DNA from: Phycisphaerales bacterium
GTDB taxonomy: Bacteria; Planctomycetota; Phycisphaerae; Phycisphaerales; SM1A02
Length of the DNA stretch: 45,026 bases
Direction of reading: 5' to 3'
Assembly: GCA_013003065.1 (NCBI GenBank)
Contig: JABDLI010000238.1
Coordinates: 1 to 45,026, forward strand
Below, piece after piece: positions 37,145-45,026 of this stretch; the first letter of the stretch is position 1; each line of letters opens with the position of its first letter. The position numbers and the translations under genes are program-made. The notes below the pieces were generated by a model. It saw only the letters and a list, made by a program, of their open reading frames with translations, made no database searches and was not told the DNA's origin.

Positions 37145-38196
37145 CCCGCCTCCGACTGTCGTCCCTCGTCCTGATCGCGACCCTCTTCGGCGGGGTCACC
37201 GCGTGCGTCGCCGACGAACCCGCGGCCGCCGACCGCAGCGCCGAGAACAACCCGCTCGAGAACGAGATGCCCGAGGAGCTGGGCGTCGCCATCGACCGTG
37301 GTTTCACCTACCTCGTGAGCCAGCAGAACGCCGACGGCTCCTTTGGCCGCGGCCGCTACGGCAAGCACGTGGGCATCACCGCGTTGTGCGCGCTCGCATT
37401 CATGGCCGACGGCAACCTGCCGGGGCGGGGGCCGTACGGCGACCAGGTCGAGTCGGCGCTTCAGTTCGTCCTCGACCACGCCACGCACTCCGGTCTGCTC
37501 GCCGCCGAGACCTCGCACGGGCCGATGTACGGGCACGGCTTCGCTGCGCTGTTCCTCGGCGAGATCTATGGGATGAACCCGGACGACAAGCGGGTGCGGG
37601 ACGCGCTCGTCAAGGCCGTCGACATCATCATCGGCACCCAGAACAAGGATGGAGGCTGGCGGTACAACCCGGTCCCCTACGACGCGGACATCTCGGTGAC
37701 GATCTGCCAGATCATGGCGTTGCGATCGGCGCGAAACGCGGGCATCAAGGTGCCCAAGCAGACGATCGATCGCGCGGTCCAGTACGTGCGTGACTGTCAG
37801 AATGCCGACGGCGGCTTTCGCTACATGAAGCAGACGGGTGGTTCCGCCTGGCCGCGGACGGCGGCGGGGGTGGCGAGTTTGTTCTACGCCGGCATCTACG
37901 AGGACGACTCGATCGATCGCGGGCTCGAGTACCTCATGCGGAACGCCTTCCCGGGACGATCGTCGAGCGGGCAGGCCCACTTCTACTACGGTCACTACTA
38001 CGCGGTGCAGGCGATGTACCTCGCCGGGGGCGAGAGCTGGCAGAAATGGTGGCCCGCGGTGTGGGAAGAGCTTCTCAAGAGACAGGCCAGCAACGGCGGG
38101 TGGCTCGACCACTACGCCGGTGGCGCGTATTCGTCCGCAATGAGCCTGATCGTCCTGCAAATGCCGAAGCGGTATCTGCCGATCTTCCAGAAGTAG
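37141..38196 (+). CDS. Lipoprotein with prenyltransferase/squalene-oxidase-type repeats
   Basis: A 351-residue protein of the terpenoid-cyclase alpha/alpha-toroid fold. Repeats such as QQNADGSFGRGRYG, TQNKDGGWRYNP, CQNADGGFRYMKQTGGS and RQASNGGWLDHYAG appear at intervals of 50-70 residues. The DxDD motif of squalene-hopene cyclases is absent, so it is unlikely to cyclise terpenes; the fold may bind proteins or glycans. The leader (LLVLIATLFGG-like core) ends in VTAC, a lipobox, so the mature protein is probably lipid-anchored at Cys22. It overlaps the preceding gene by 4 bp. Confidence 0.87.
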   Translation: MTRLRLSSLVLIATLFGGVTACVADEPAAADRSAENNPLENEMPEELGVAIDRGFTYLVSQQNADGSFGRGRYGKHVGITALCALAFMADGNLPGRGPYGDQVESALQFVLDHATHSGLLAAETSHGPMYGHGFAALFLGEIYGMNPDDKRVRDALVKAVDIIIGTQNKDGGWRYNPVPYDADISVTICQIMALRSARNAGIKVPKQTIDRAVQYVRDCQNADGGFRYMKQTGGSAWPRTAAGVASLFYAGIYEDDSIDRGLEYLMRNAFPGRSSSGQAHFYYGHYYAVQAMYLAGGESWQKWWPAVWEELLKRQASNGGWLDHYAGGAYSSAMSLIVLQMPKRYLPIFQK

Positions 38197-38199
38197 GCA

Positions 38200-39399
38200 A
38201 TGCTCGAACCGAACCGTCATCTCGCCCGGACTGCCGCCATTGCCCTGACGGGCCTCGCGATCGTCGCCGGCCCCGTGACGGCGGCGCCCGAGCCGTTCCT
38301 GCTCGTCGATCAGGATCTCTCCGTGCGGCCTATCGAGCTGCTCAGCGCGGGCGCCTACGGGCTCGAGATTCGCGACGCGGGGGGCGGACCGACCACGCAG
38401 GTGACGCTCGACGAGTGTCTCGCGCTGATCCGCCCCGACGGCTACCTGGCCCAGGATCCCGAATCCGATCCCCTCTCCGGCGACATGTTCGGCACGCTCG
38501 TCTTCGCCGACGGCGAACGGATGCCGGGCGTCATCTCCGGCGACGCGCCGCCCGATGCCGATGCGGTGGCGTGGGTGCACCCTCGGTTCGGGCCGATGCT
38601 CGTTCCGTTGGAGCGGGTGGCGGCGGCGAGCCTGCGACCCGGCGCGCCGATTCCCGAATCGGGGCAGCTCGACGTCGTCGCGCTCGCCAACGGCGATCAG
38701 CTCCAGGGGTTCATCGCCAGCGTCGGTGACCCGGTCGTGATCGAGGTCGGCGACGGCGTCGACGCGCATCCGGTCGAGATCCCGCTTGCACGAACGCGAG
38801 GGTTCGCGCTCGTCGCGCCGCGGATGCCCCCGACGGGCCGGCGGGTGTGGTTCAGCGACGGCACCGTGCTCGACACCCGCAAGCTTCAGGTGGGCAACGA
38901 CGGCTACCTGCGGTTCGGTCTCGCCTGGCGGCCCGACGAAGGCGGCTTTGCGGCCCGCTTGAGCACGGTCTCGGCCGTCCTGTTCGACTCGGCCGGTCTG
39001 GTGCCGCTGGCGACGCTCGCGCCGGCGCGGGTCGAGCGCACCACGCCGCGGTACATCGTCCCCGGTCCGAAGGTCGACGATCCGGCTGCGCCGCTCGGTC
39101 TCGGCGCCGTATCGATTCGCGGACCGGTGCGGGTGCGGTACGCGTTGCCCGACAATTGCATTCGTTTCGCCGGCGAGGCGCAGCTTCCCTTTGGCGCGCG
39201 GCGGTGGGGCGACTATCAGCTCATCCTGCGTGACGACGACGCCGAGGTCTTCCGCGCCCGCCTGAACCGAGCGAACCCGAGCGTGCCGATCAACGTCACG
39301 CTGCGTGGTTCGGAGCTGACGATCGAGCTGGAGCAGGGCGCGTCGGGGCCGATCCAGGATCACGTCGTCCTGCGACGCGCGATGCTCCTCGTCGAATAG
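38200..39399 (+). CDS. Exported protein of unknown function ending the MoxR operon
   Basis: A 399-residue exported protein. A signal peptide is at about 1-29 (AAIALTGLAIVAGPVTA/A). The rest is predicted to be mainly beta, with repeated patterns of the kind VxxxDGxxxxG (TLVFADGERMPGVI, VALANGDQLQGFI, VWFSDGTVLDTRKLQV) suggesting small barrel-like SH3 or Sm-type modules. Similar unnamed proteins occur in planctomycete clusters with the squalene-repeat gene. No catalytic motif was seen. It lies 3 bp after the preceding stop; no convincing ribosome-binding site, so coupled translation is likely. It converges with the SPFH gene, only 11 bp away. Confidence 0.8.
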   Translation: MLEPNRHLARTAAIALTGLAIVAGPVTAAPEPFLLVDQDLSVRPIELLSAGAYGLEIRDAGGGPTTQVTLDECLALIRPDGYLAQDPESDPLSGDMFGTLVFADGERMPGVISGDAPPDADAVAWVHPRFGPMLVPLERVAAASLRPGAPIPESGQLDVVALANGDQLQGFIASVGDPVVIEVGDGVDAHPVEIPLARTRGFALVAPRMPPTGRRVWFSDGTVLDTRKLQVGNDGYLRFGLAWRPDEGGFAARLSTVSAVLFDSAGLVPLATLAPARVERTTPRYIVPGPKVDDPAAPLGLGAVSIRGPVRVRYALPDNCIRFAGEAQLPFGARRWGDYQLILRDDDAEVFRARLNRANPSVPINVTLRGSELTIELEQGASGPIQDHVVLRRAMLLVE

Positions 39400-39410
39400 C
39401 CGGCATCGAC

Positions 39411-40331
39411 TCAGGGCGCCACGGGCTCACCCATGTGCATGAGCGGCAGCGGCATCGGGCTGTCGCTGCTGAGGAAGTACATCTTCGCGGCGGGGTCCTG
39501 CGAGATCGCACGCAACGCTTCGATTGCCTGGAGCTGGATGTAGGCCGGGCTCTGGGCGATCGCGGCCGTGAGCATCTCGATCTTGTAGGCCTCCGCGTCG
39601 GCCAACACCCGCAACGTCATCGCTTCCTCTTCCGCCGCGCGGCGATCGGCTTCGGCCTTCTTGACGACCTGCTCGAACTCGGTCGCCTTCTTCTCGAGCT
39701 TCGCCTTCTCCTGCTCGGCTTCCTGCTCGGCCTGCTTCTTCTGCTCGATCTGCTGGACGAGACGAGCCGGGAGCGTGATCTCGCGGATGAGCACGTCCGA
39801 CACCTCGATGCCGTTGGGACGCAGGTACTCACCCAGCCCATCCTTGAGCGATACCTGCAACTGTTGTTGCGTCTCCTCCAGGAAGAAGTCCTCCGCGCGT
39901 TTGATGCTCTTGCCCTGTTCGCGCAGCACGCTGCGGACCTTGGGGATCAAGTGGACCTCGACCGCCTGCTCGGTGGTGCCGGTCTCCGCGAGGATCGCGC
40001 TCGCCATGGCACCGATCAGCCGGTACTGCACCGAGACATCCACGGTGGTCGTGAGCTGATCCTGGCTGGGGACGCCGGCGGTTTCCTTGTGCGTCTTCTG
40101 GCGGGCGTCGTATTCGTGCCACTTGTAGAGCGGGTTGACGGGGAAGTGCAGCCCCGGTTCGTAGGCCTGTTCCTGGATCTTGCCGAACAGCGTCGCCACG
40201 GCAACGTGGCCGGCGGGCACGCTGCGGAAGGTGCGCACCACCAGCGGGGCGAGCACCACGATGAGGATGACGGCGACCGCGGCAAAGGGGATGGCCTTCC
40301 GCGGGAAATTGGGTCGTTCGTATCGAGTCAT
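39411..40331 (-). CDS. SPFH/prohibitin-family membrane protein
   Basis: A 306-residue protein of the stomatin/prohibitin/flotillin/HflK-C group. An N-terminal TM anchor (about 12-35) is followed by an SPFH domain (about 36-190; GLHFPVNPLYKW, VQYRL, SDVLIREITLP). A charged helix (about 195-260, rich in Glu, Lys and Ala) forms the coiled coil that makes SPFH ring assemblies. A short C-terminal tail follows. These proteins form large membrane cages that organise lipid domains or regulate FtsH-type proteases; no protease is encoded alongside. ATG at 40331 follows AGGAG by 8 nt. The much longer open frame upstream has no support. Confidence 0.92.
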   Translation of the reverse strand: MTRYERPNFPRKAIPFAAVAVILIVVLAPLVVRTFRSVPAGHVAVATLFGKIQEQAYEPGLHFPVNPLYKWHEYDARQKTHKETAGVPSQDQLTTTVDVSVQYRLIGAMASAILAETGTTEQAVEVHLIPKVRSVLREQGKSIKRAEDFFLEETQQQLQVSLKDGLGEYLRPNGIEVSDVLIREITLPARLVQQIEQKKQAEQEAEQEKAKLEKKATEFEQVVKKAEADRRAAEEEAMTLRVLADAEAYKIEMLTAAIAQSPAYIQLQAIEALRAISQDPAAKMYFLSSDSPMPLPLMHMGEPVAP

Positions 40332-40380
40332 GGGTCGGCTCCTGGGGTGATTCGCGCTCGGGTCTCTCTCTCTTGGTTCG

Positions 40381-40405
40381 GGATCGAGCGTGCGATCGCT
40401 CGTCC
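40381..40405 (-). terminator. Possible hairpin after trpD
   Basis: GGATCGAGCG can pair with CGCTCGTCC around a 6 nt loop, with one bulged base. It lies 114 bp past the trpD stop and upstream of the SPFH gene. No U tract, so this is a weak call. Confidence 0.35.
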
Positions 40406-40518
40406 CATTCCCGTCTCTCCGGGACAGCCCAGACGATACCGAGCCGGCGGAAGAACGCAGGCGATGAGTCCGTGCGAGGCATTTCGTCCCGGCGCCGCCT
40501 CGGGGCAGCACGAAGAGC

Positions 40519-41619
40519 CTAGGCGGCGGAAATCGCGACCAGCCGCTTCAGCCGGGTTGCGGCCTGCCCCTCGTCGATGGAGGCGACGGCCTGGGTCATC
40601 CCCTCGGCGTAGGATCGCGCGATGCCCGCCGCCAGCAGCGTTGCGGCGGCATTCAGCAGCGTCATCGCCCGCGGCGCCCCGCGTTCGGAGCCGTCGATCA
40701 CCCCGCGGATCATCGCGGCGGCGTGGTCGAGGTCACGAGCGACGACGCTCTCCCGGGGCGCGGTGGCCAGCCCGAAGGCGTCGGGGTGGATGACCTCTTC
40801 GGTGACCCGCCCGCCCTCGACGTGCGCGACCCGTGTCTCGGCCGAGATCGACACCTCATCGAGACCGTCGGCGCTATGCACGACCAGCCCGCGGATGGTC
40901 CCGAGCGCGGCAAGCGCTTCGGCGATCGGCGTGACGAAGCGACCGTGATACACGCCCATGAGCTGTCGCCGTGCGCCGGCGGGGTTCGTGAGCGGGCCGA
41001 GGAGGTTGAAGATCGTCGGGAATCCCAGGGCGAGCCGCACCGGCATGACGTGCCGCGTCGCCGGGTGGTGGTGGATCGCGAAGCAGAAACAGACGCCCGC
41101 TTCTTCCAGACAGCGGCGTTGCACGTCACGCCCCGCATCGACGTCGACCCCGATCGCGCGAAGAACTTCGGCCGAGCCGCGACCAGTGCGGGACCGGTTG
41201 CCGTGCTTGGCGACCACCGCCCCGGCGCCCGCGGCGACGATCGCCGCCGCGGTCGACACGTTGAACGTCTTCGGCGCGCCACCCGTACCGGCCGTATCGA
41301 CGAGCTGCGCCGGATCGACGCTCGAGGGAACGGGATCGACGTGCCGCCGCATGACCTGCGCCGCGCCGAGGATCTCCGCCGGCGTCGGCGTGCGGGTCGC
41401 GAGCAACGCCAGCAGGGCGCCGATCTCCCCGTGATGCACCCGCCCGGTCATCATGGCCTCGAACGCGTCGCCGGTTTGCTCCGACGTCAGCGTGTGACCG
41501 GCGAGCAGGTGCTTGAGGAGGGGCGTGAGATCGACCGTCGTGTCACCACGCTCGAACTCCGCCGGGGCGGCCTGCTCGGCGTGCGGGTTCGGCAGCGATG
41601 ATCTCCCGGACGGTGTCAT
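40519..41619 (-). CDS. trpD: Anthranilate phosphoribosyltransferase
   Basis: A 366-residue TrpD, the second step of tryptophan synthesis (anthranilate plus PRPP). The glycine-rich motif DTAGTGG (108-114) binds PRPP. KHGNRS (138-143) and the metal-binding context DEVSI are conserved, as is the family motif LGPLTNPAGARRQLMGVY. The N-terminal ~28 residues exceed the usual length (about 340) and are probably disordered. ATG at 41619 has GGAGG about 8 nt upstream. No other trp gene is adjacent; it is divergent from lgt with only 35 bp between their starts. Confidence 0.95.
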   Translation of the reverse strand: MTPSGRSSLPNPHAEQAAPAEFERGDTTVDLTPLLKHLLAGHTLTSEQTGDAFEAMMTGRVHHGEIGALLALLATRTPTPAEILGAAQVMRRHVDPVPSSVDPAQLVDTAGTGGAPKTFNVSTAAAIVAAGAGAVVAKHGNRSRTGRGSAEVLRAIGVDVDAGRDVQRRCLEEAGVCFCFAIHHHPATRHVMPVRLALGFPTIFNLLGPLTNPAGARRQLMGVYHGRFVTPIAEALAALGTIRGLVVHSADGLDEVSISAETRVAHVEGGRVTEEVIHPDAFGLATAPRESVVARDLDHAAAMIRGVIDGSERGAPRAMTLLNAAATLLAAGIARSYAEGMTQAVASIDEGQAATRLKRLVAISAA

Positions 41620-41641
41620 GGCTGGCTCCTCCCTCGGTCGC

Positions 41642-41647
41642 TAGGCT
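41642..41647 (+). promoter_or_regulatory. -10-like hexamer 7 nt before lgt
   Basis: TAGGCT ends 7 nt before the lgt ATG at 41655. It fits TANNNT and there is no clear Shine-Dalgarno, so lgt may be leaderless. The match is weak. Confidence 0.35.
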
Positions 41648-41654
41648 AGCGGCG

Positions 41655-42674
41655 ATGCCGAGCCTGCTGGCCGAGTCCTACCTTCATCGACTGGATCCTG
41701 TCGCGATCCCCATCACCGACTCCTTCGGCCTTCGGTGGTACGGCCTTTCGTACGCGTTCGGGTTTCTCGCCGCCTGGCTGGTCATCCGGTGGATGGCACG
41801 CTCGCGTCGCAGCCCCCTGACGGTCGAGGCCGCGGGCGATTTCATCTTCTACATCATCGCCGGTGTGCTCGTGGGGGGAAGGGTCGGCTACGCGATCTTC
41901 TACGATCCGGCGCTCTTCGTGTCATTCGACACGAAGCTCCCGTTCTGGGGGCTGCTCGCGATCAACGAGGGCGGGATGGCCAGCCACGGCGGCATCCTCG
42001 GTGTCATCGCCGCGTGCGTGATCTTCGCCCGTCGCCGCGGTCTCGATTCCTTTCACCTCCTGGACCTCGTTGCCTTCACGTGCCCGATCGGGCTCGGGGC
42101 GGGTCGCGTTGCCAACTTCGTCAACGGCGAGCTGTGGGGCGAGCCGTTACCCGCAACGCAGCAGGCCGATCCGCCGGGGTGGAGCGTGAAGTACCCGGAG
42201 CAGGTCGTCCTGGATCCCGACCTCGCCGTTCCGCCCGCCGTCGAGACCGAGCTGCAGACGATCGTCGGCGGGCTCGATACGTTCCGTCCCAACGTCGTCG
42301 CTGCGTTACGGGACGGTGACGAGCGGGTCACCGCGCTCGTGCAACCGCTGCTCACCGCGCACTATCCCTCGCAACTCATCCAGGCGATTGCGGAAGGGCC
42401 GCTGCTGCTGGGGATCCTGTGTCTCCTGTGGCTGCGGCCCCGCCGACCGGGCATGGTCGGCGTGGCCTTCCTCGGAGCGTACGGCGTGCTGCGGATCGTG
42501 ACGGAGCTGTTCCGGCAACCGGACGTCGGAGTCGATCGCTTCGTCGGCCTCTCGCGGGGACAGGTCTTGAGCCTGCTCATGGTCGCCGCCGCGATCGTCT
42601 GCTTCGTGTGGATGTGGAAACGCAACCGGCCCCGCATCGGCGGGCTGCTCCCGACTCCGTCCTCCCCCAGCTAG
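41655..42674 (+). CDS. lgt: Phosphatidylglycerol--prolipoprotein diacylglyceryl transferase
   Basis: A 339-residue inner-membrane enzyme that attaches a diacylglyceryl group to the lipobox cysteine of prolipoproteins. Several TM helices are evident (about 30-48, 60-82, 95-125, 230-320). The Lgt signature GRVANFVNGELWGEP is at 150-164, HGG at 111-113 and YPSQLIQAIAEG at about 236-247. A ~70-residue insertion between the signature and the YPSQ motif makes it longer than E. coli Lgt. Two lipobox-bearing proteins in this window (the squalene-repeat protein and the PEGA protein) are likely substrates. Start at ATG 41655; a longer frame start has no support. Its stop shares CTAG with the holB stop. 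Confidence 0.95.
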   Translation: MPSLLAESYLHRLDPVAIPITDSFGLRWYGLSYAFGFLAAWLVIRWMARSRRSPLTVEAAGDFIFYIIAGVLVGGRVGYAIFYDPALFVSFDTKLPFWGLLAINEGGMASHGGILGVIAACVIFARRRGLDSFHLLDLVAFTCPIGLGAGRVANFVNGELWGEPLPATQQADPPGWSVKYPEQVVLDPDLAVPPAVETELQTIVGGLDTFRPNVVAALRDGDERVTALVQPLLTAHYPSQLIQAIAEGPLLLGILCLLWLRPRRPGMVGVAFLGAYGVLRIVTELFRQPDVGVDRFVGLSRGQVLSLLMVAAAIVCFVWMWKRNRPRIGGLLPTPSSPS

Positions 42675-43732
42675 CCGAGCGTCGACACCGGTCGCGCCCA
42701 CTGCGCCGGGAGGTTCTCGAACACCTGCTTGAGGTTCACGTTCGTCCGCAGTTGCCGCTCCGCCTCGCGGACGTGCGTGATCGCCGCGAGCTGGCGTTCG
42801 ATGGCGGGGCGGTCGCGGGTCGCGGTGACCGCGGCCAGACGCTCGCGCAGCTCCATCGCCAGGAGCCCGATGAGCGCGGCCGCGCCGTCTTTGTTCGCGG
42901 CGTCCTTCGACGCGTTCTTGTGGGCGCGGACCCACTCGGTCGCGTACGTCTCGACGAGCCCGGCCATCGTCTCCCCCATCGTGGCGGGAAACGTGCCGCG
43001 GTCGAGCTGGTCGATCATGGGCGTGAGGATTCGACGCCACTCCGGCAGACCGGCCTCCACCGCCCGCACCACGACGCCGGGCGCGCCGTTCGCGAAGCGT
43101 TCGATCCACGGACGGTCGGCCGGGTCGACCTCGACCGGGCTGCGTTCCCACCACGCCGCCATGGCCGCCGCGTCGAGCGGCGTGAACCCGGCGTGCTGGC
43201 AGCGGCTGCGAATGGTCGGCAGGAGTCGCTCCGGCCGGTCGGTGATCAGAAAGATGTACGTCCCCGGCGGCGGCTCCTCCAGCGTCTTGAGGAGCGCGTT
43301 CTGCCCGTTCGTGTCGATCAGCTCCGCCTCGTCGATGATGAACACCTTGTTGTGACCGAGGACGGCGGTGCGGTACGCCGGCGCGTCGTGCCGTTTGTCG
43401 TCGCCGGTCTTGCCGCCGATCATGTGCTCGCGCAGAACGTCGAGCGGGATGTTGGACAGCTTGCGGGTACGGAGCTGCGCATTGTCGGAGTAGAGCGCAA
43501 GCTCCTTGCGGATGACGTGCAGATCGGGGTGGGCGTCGGCGGCGATGAGCGTCGCGGTGCGGCCCTCGGGGTCATCCTCGGGCGTCAGCAGCTCGCGGGC
43601 GAGGGCGAGGGCGGTCGTGAACTTCCCGACGCCGGTGGGGCCGGCAAAGACCCAGGCGTGGTGAACCCGCCCCGTCGCACGGGCCCGGCGGAGCAGATCG
43701 AGCGCGTCGTCCTGGCCGAGAATCTCTGCCAC
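42671..43732 (-). CDS. holB: DNA polymerase III delta-prime subunit
   Basis: A 353-residue clamp-loader subunit. Walker A is GPTGVGKFT (31-39), Walker B-like FIIDEAEL (about 131-138) and the SRC motif is at 176-178. The sequence HAWVFAGPTGVGK near the N terminus and the phrase NALLKTLEEPPPGTYIFLITD are typical of delta-prime and DnaX. The cysteine cluster that binds zinc in E. coli delta-prime is missing. It loads the sliding clamp during replication. GTG 43732 is chosen because a TATCAT hexamer ends 6 nt upstream and no Shine-Dalgarno is present, the pattern seen at other genes here; a TTG at 43750 is the alternative. It converges on lgt. Confidence 0.9.
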   Translation of the reverse strand: MAEILGQDDALDLLRRARATGRVHHAWVFAGPTGVGKFTTALALARELLTPEDDPEGRTATLIAADAHPDLHVIRKELALYSDNAQLRTRKLSNIPLDVLREHMIGGKTGDDKRHDAPAYRTAVLGHNKVFIIDEAELIDTNGQNALLKTLEEPPPGTYIFLITDRPERLLPTIRSRCQHAGFTPLDAAAMAAWWERSPVEVDPADRPWIERFANGAPGVVVRAVEAGLPEWRRILTPMIDQLDRGTFPATMGETMAGLVETYATEWVRAHKNASKDAANKDGAAALIGLLAMELRERLAAVTATRDRPAIERQLAAITHVREAERQLRTNVNLKQVFENLPAQWARPVSTLG

Positions 43733-43738
43733 GACCGG

Positions 43739-43744
43739 ATGATA
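43739..43744 (-). promoter_or_regulatory. -10 box implying leaderless holB mRNA
   Basis: TATCAT on the minus strand ends 6 nt before the GTG at 43732. No ribosome-binding site in the gap. Confidence 0.5.
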
Positions 43745-43810
43745 GTCCAAGTCGCTCGCCCGCTCCGACGCTCCTCGTCCGCCCGGGACGAACGGACGCC
43801 GGCGAACCCG

Positions 43811-43816
43811 TACAAT
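43811..43816 (+). promoter_or_regulatory. -10 box implying leaderless PEGA-lipoprotein mRNA
   Basis: TACAAT ends 6 nt before the GTG at 43823. It faces away from the holB -10 box, 66 nt apart. Confidence 0.5.
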
Positions 43817-43822
43817 GGCCGC

Positions 43823-44416
43823 GTGCTCCCCCTCCGTGTCGCGTTCGCCGGGATCGTGTTGCTCGCCGCTGCCACCACCGGCTGTGTGAAGCGGACGATC
43901 CGCATCAGCTCCGACCCGTCGGGCGCGCTCGTGTGGGTGAACGACCGGGAGGTGGGCCGCACACCGCTCGACGTCGACTTCCTGCACTACGGCACCTACG
44001 ACGTGCGTCTGGAACGCGCCGGCTACGAGTCCCTGTCGGCCCCCGGCGAGGCTCGCCCGCCGTGGTGGGATCTGCCGGGACCGGATCTCGTGGCGGAGGT
44101 GCTGCCGATCGATGCCGAGTCGGTCGTGGAGTGGCACTTCACGCTGCAGCCGCGTCCGGATGACCCCGCCCTGGAGCGGGCGGCGCTCATCGATCGGGCG
44201 TGGGCGATCCGCGATCGCCTGCCGCCGGCGCCGCCAGCGGACACTGACACGGACGCGGACACGGACACGGACGCGGACGCGGGCACGGGCACGGACGCGG
44301 CCACGGCCACGGCCACGGACGCGGCCACGGACGCGGCCACGGACACGCACGCGGGCACGGACACGACCGCGGCCCCGGCCGCCCTCACCGCGACGCCAGC
44401 CCCGCGAACCCCCTGA
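43823..44416 (+). CDS. PEGA-domain lipoprotein with Asp/Thr repeat tail
   Basis: A 197-residue exported lipoprotein. The signal peptide FAGIVLLAAATTGC ends in a lipobox, giving a lipidated Cys22. A PEGA domain (about 25-75; ISSDPSGALVWVNDREVGRTPLDVDFLHYGTYDVRLERAGYES) follows, a surface-type domain often in bacterial envelope proteins. The C-terminal ~55 residues are low-complexity DTDTDAD-, DAAT- and AGTDT-type repeats encoded by the hexamer GGACNC (44236-44370). The array may change length by slippage. Lgt, encoded about 1.1 kb away, would process it. Start is GTG 43823, leaderless by the same criterion as holB. Confidence 0.85.
   Translation: MLPLRVAFAGIVLLAAATTGCVKRTIRISSDPSGALVWVNDREVGRTPLDVDFLHYGTYDVRLERAGYESLSAPGEARPPWWDLPGPDLVAEVLPIDAESVVEWHFTLQPRPDDPALERAALIDRAWAIRDRLPPAPPADTDTDADTDTDADAGTGTDAATATATDAATDAATDTHAGTDTTAAPAALTATPAPRTP
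44236..44370 (+). repeat. Coding hexanucleotide repeat in the PEGA lipoprotein
   Basis: Tandem GGACAC, GGACGC and GGCCAC hexamers encode Asp-Thr, Asp-Ala and Ala-Thr pairs. The same kind of hexamer array lies in the noncoding DNA upstream of selB. Hexamer gain or loss keeps the frame. Confidence 0.85.
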
Positions 44417-44484
44417 AACAGCCTCTTTTCGACGGTCCTCCCCCGTCCGCTCATCTAGAGTCAGATGAGCGAAGGAGCCATCCG

Positions 44485-45026
44485 ATGAGACGAGAACGAT
44501 CCTGGCCCGCGTGGGCGTTTGCGCTCAGCGCGCTGATCACGCTGACGACGATCTCGGTCCCGGCGTACGCGGCCCCCCCATCAGGGGGTGCGGGTGCGGC
44601 GACGACCGCCTCGGTCTCGCGTCTCCTCGAAGAGATGGGCGCGCTCATGGACGAGGTGACCATTCTCCGCGAGCAGCTCGCAACCGCTCGTCTCGTCGCA
44701 GCCGACGCCACCCGCGAGCTGGAGGAGCTGCGGCAGTTCATCCAGGATCACGAGCAGCTCGGCAACGACTTCGCGCAGTACCGGCTCGTCAAGGCCGCGG
44801 CCGAGGAAGAAGCGAAGATCCGCGTCGCCGAAGCCCGGCGGCAGCAACGCGAAGCCGCCCGCCAGGAGCGGCTCGCCCGCTACCGCGCGGCGCGGGCCGA
44901 TCGCGATCGCGCAAACGCCGAGAGCGACCGCCTCGATCGGTACCGCCGTGCCGGCTTCGGCTCGATCGGCATGGACGTCTTCACCGGACGCATGGCCTAC
45001 GCGTACCAGACGGTCGAGCGTGATCC
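44485..45026 (+). CDS. Exported coiled-coil protein, cut off by the window end
   Basis: A partial gene. The first 180 residues are seen; no stop before the window edge. A signal peptide (about 1-30) has the core WAFALSALITLTTISVPAYA. A coiled-coil region follows (about 45-150, from VSRLLEEMGALMDEVTILREQL through long Glu/Arg/Ala-rich helices to RDRANAESDRLDRYRR). The last visible part (FGSIGMDVFTGRMAYAYQTVERD) may begin another domain. Start: ATG 44485 with AAGGAG 8 nt upstream. Not recognised beyond this; an envelope or structural role is only a guess. Confidence 0.85.
   Translation, partial: MRRERSWPAWAFALSALITLTTISVPAYAAPPSGGAGAATTASVSRLLEEMGALMDEVTILREQLATARLVAADATRELEELRQFIQDHEQLGNDFAQYRLVKAAAEEEAKIRVAEARRQQREAARQERLARYRAARADRDRANAESDRLDRYRRAGFGSIGMDVFTGRMAYAYQTVERD

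Noticed and set aside
44511-45023. 170-codon open frame at the window end
   Set aside because: It is out of frame with the exported coiled-coil gene starting at 44485, which has a signal peptide and a good AAGGAG. The overlapping frame is Arg-rich shadow sequence.

Overview
The window looks like chromosomal DNA from a GC-rich planctomycete, most likely of the Phycisphaerae. Supporting signs are a surface protein that ends in paired dockerin-like segments with the WGPCP motif, a large MoxR/DUF58/VWA cluster with giant membrane and coiled-coil proteins, a VIT-VWA protein, paired M16 peptidases, and frequent leaderless start signals. No plasmid, phage or CRISPR signature was seen. The assignment comes from protein character, not from a marker-gene tree.

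Layout. 1-225: a short tandem repeat behind rsmJ. 0.2-5 kb: rsmJ, a CBS-domain protein, an orphan methyltransferase and a two-component system. 5-8.6 kb: two secreted VWA proteins. 8.7-12.1 kb: an active M16 zinc peptidase followed by an inactive paralogue. 12.2-14.9 kb: an FG-GAP/dockerin surface protein and a polyprenyl diphosphate synthase. 14.9-20.3 kb: the selenocysteine machinery on the minus strand (selD, a repeat island, selB, selA, tRNA-Sec). 20.4-22.5 kb: two convergent redox genes that are both selenoproteins. 22.6-26 kb: tRNA-Glu, an MBL-fold hydrolase, dnaA, and an intergenic region with DnaA boxes. 26-39.4 kb: an eight-gene MoxR-type operon. 39.4-45 kb: an SPFH protein, trpD, lgt, holB, a PEGA lipoprotein and the start of a coiled-coil exported protein.

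The main discovery is the selenocysteine island. Three genes are each split by an in-frame UGA exactly at the catalytic residue: SelD (GSCAG-U-AGK), a thioredoxin/DsbD-N-like exported protein (W-U-AGC) and an AhpD-like peroxidase (C-FY-U). In each case a 5-6 bp hairpin with a small loop lies 22-31 nt after the UGA, as expected for a bacterial SECIS. Conventional gene calling would truncate all three. The machinery that makes and inserts Sec is next door, so this is a compact, self-contained selenoprotein production locus with two of its clients.

A second theme is initiation. At least six genes have a -10-like TANNNT hexamer ending 6-8 nt before the start codon and no Shine-Dalgarno, which implies leaderless mRNAs. 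Other genes carry strong AGGAG-type sites. Start codons below were chosen with both signals in mind.
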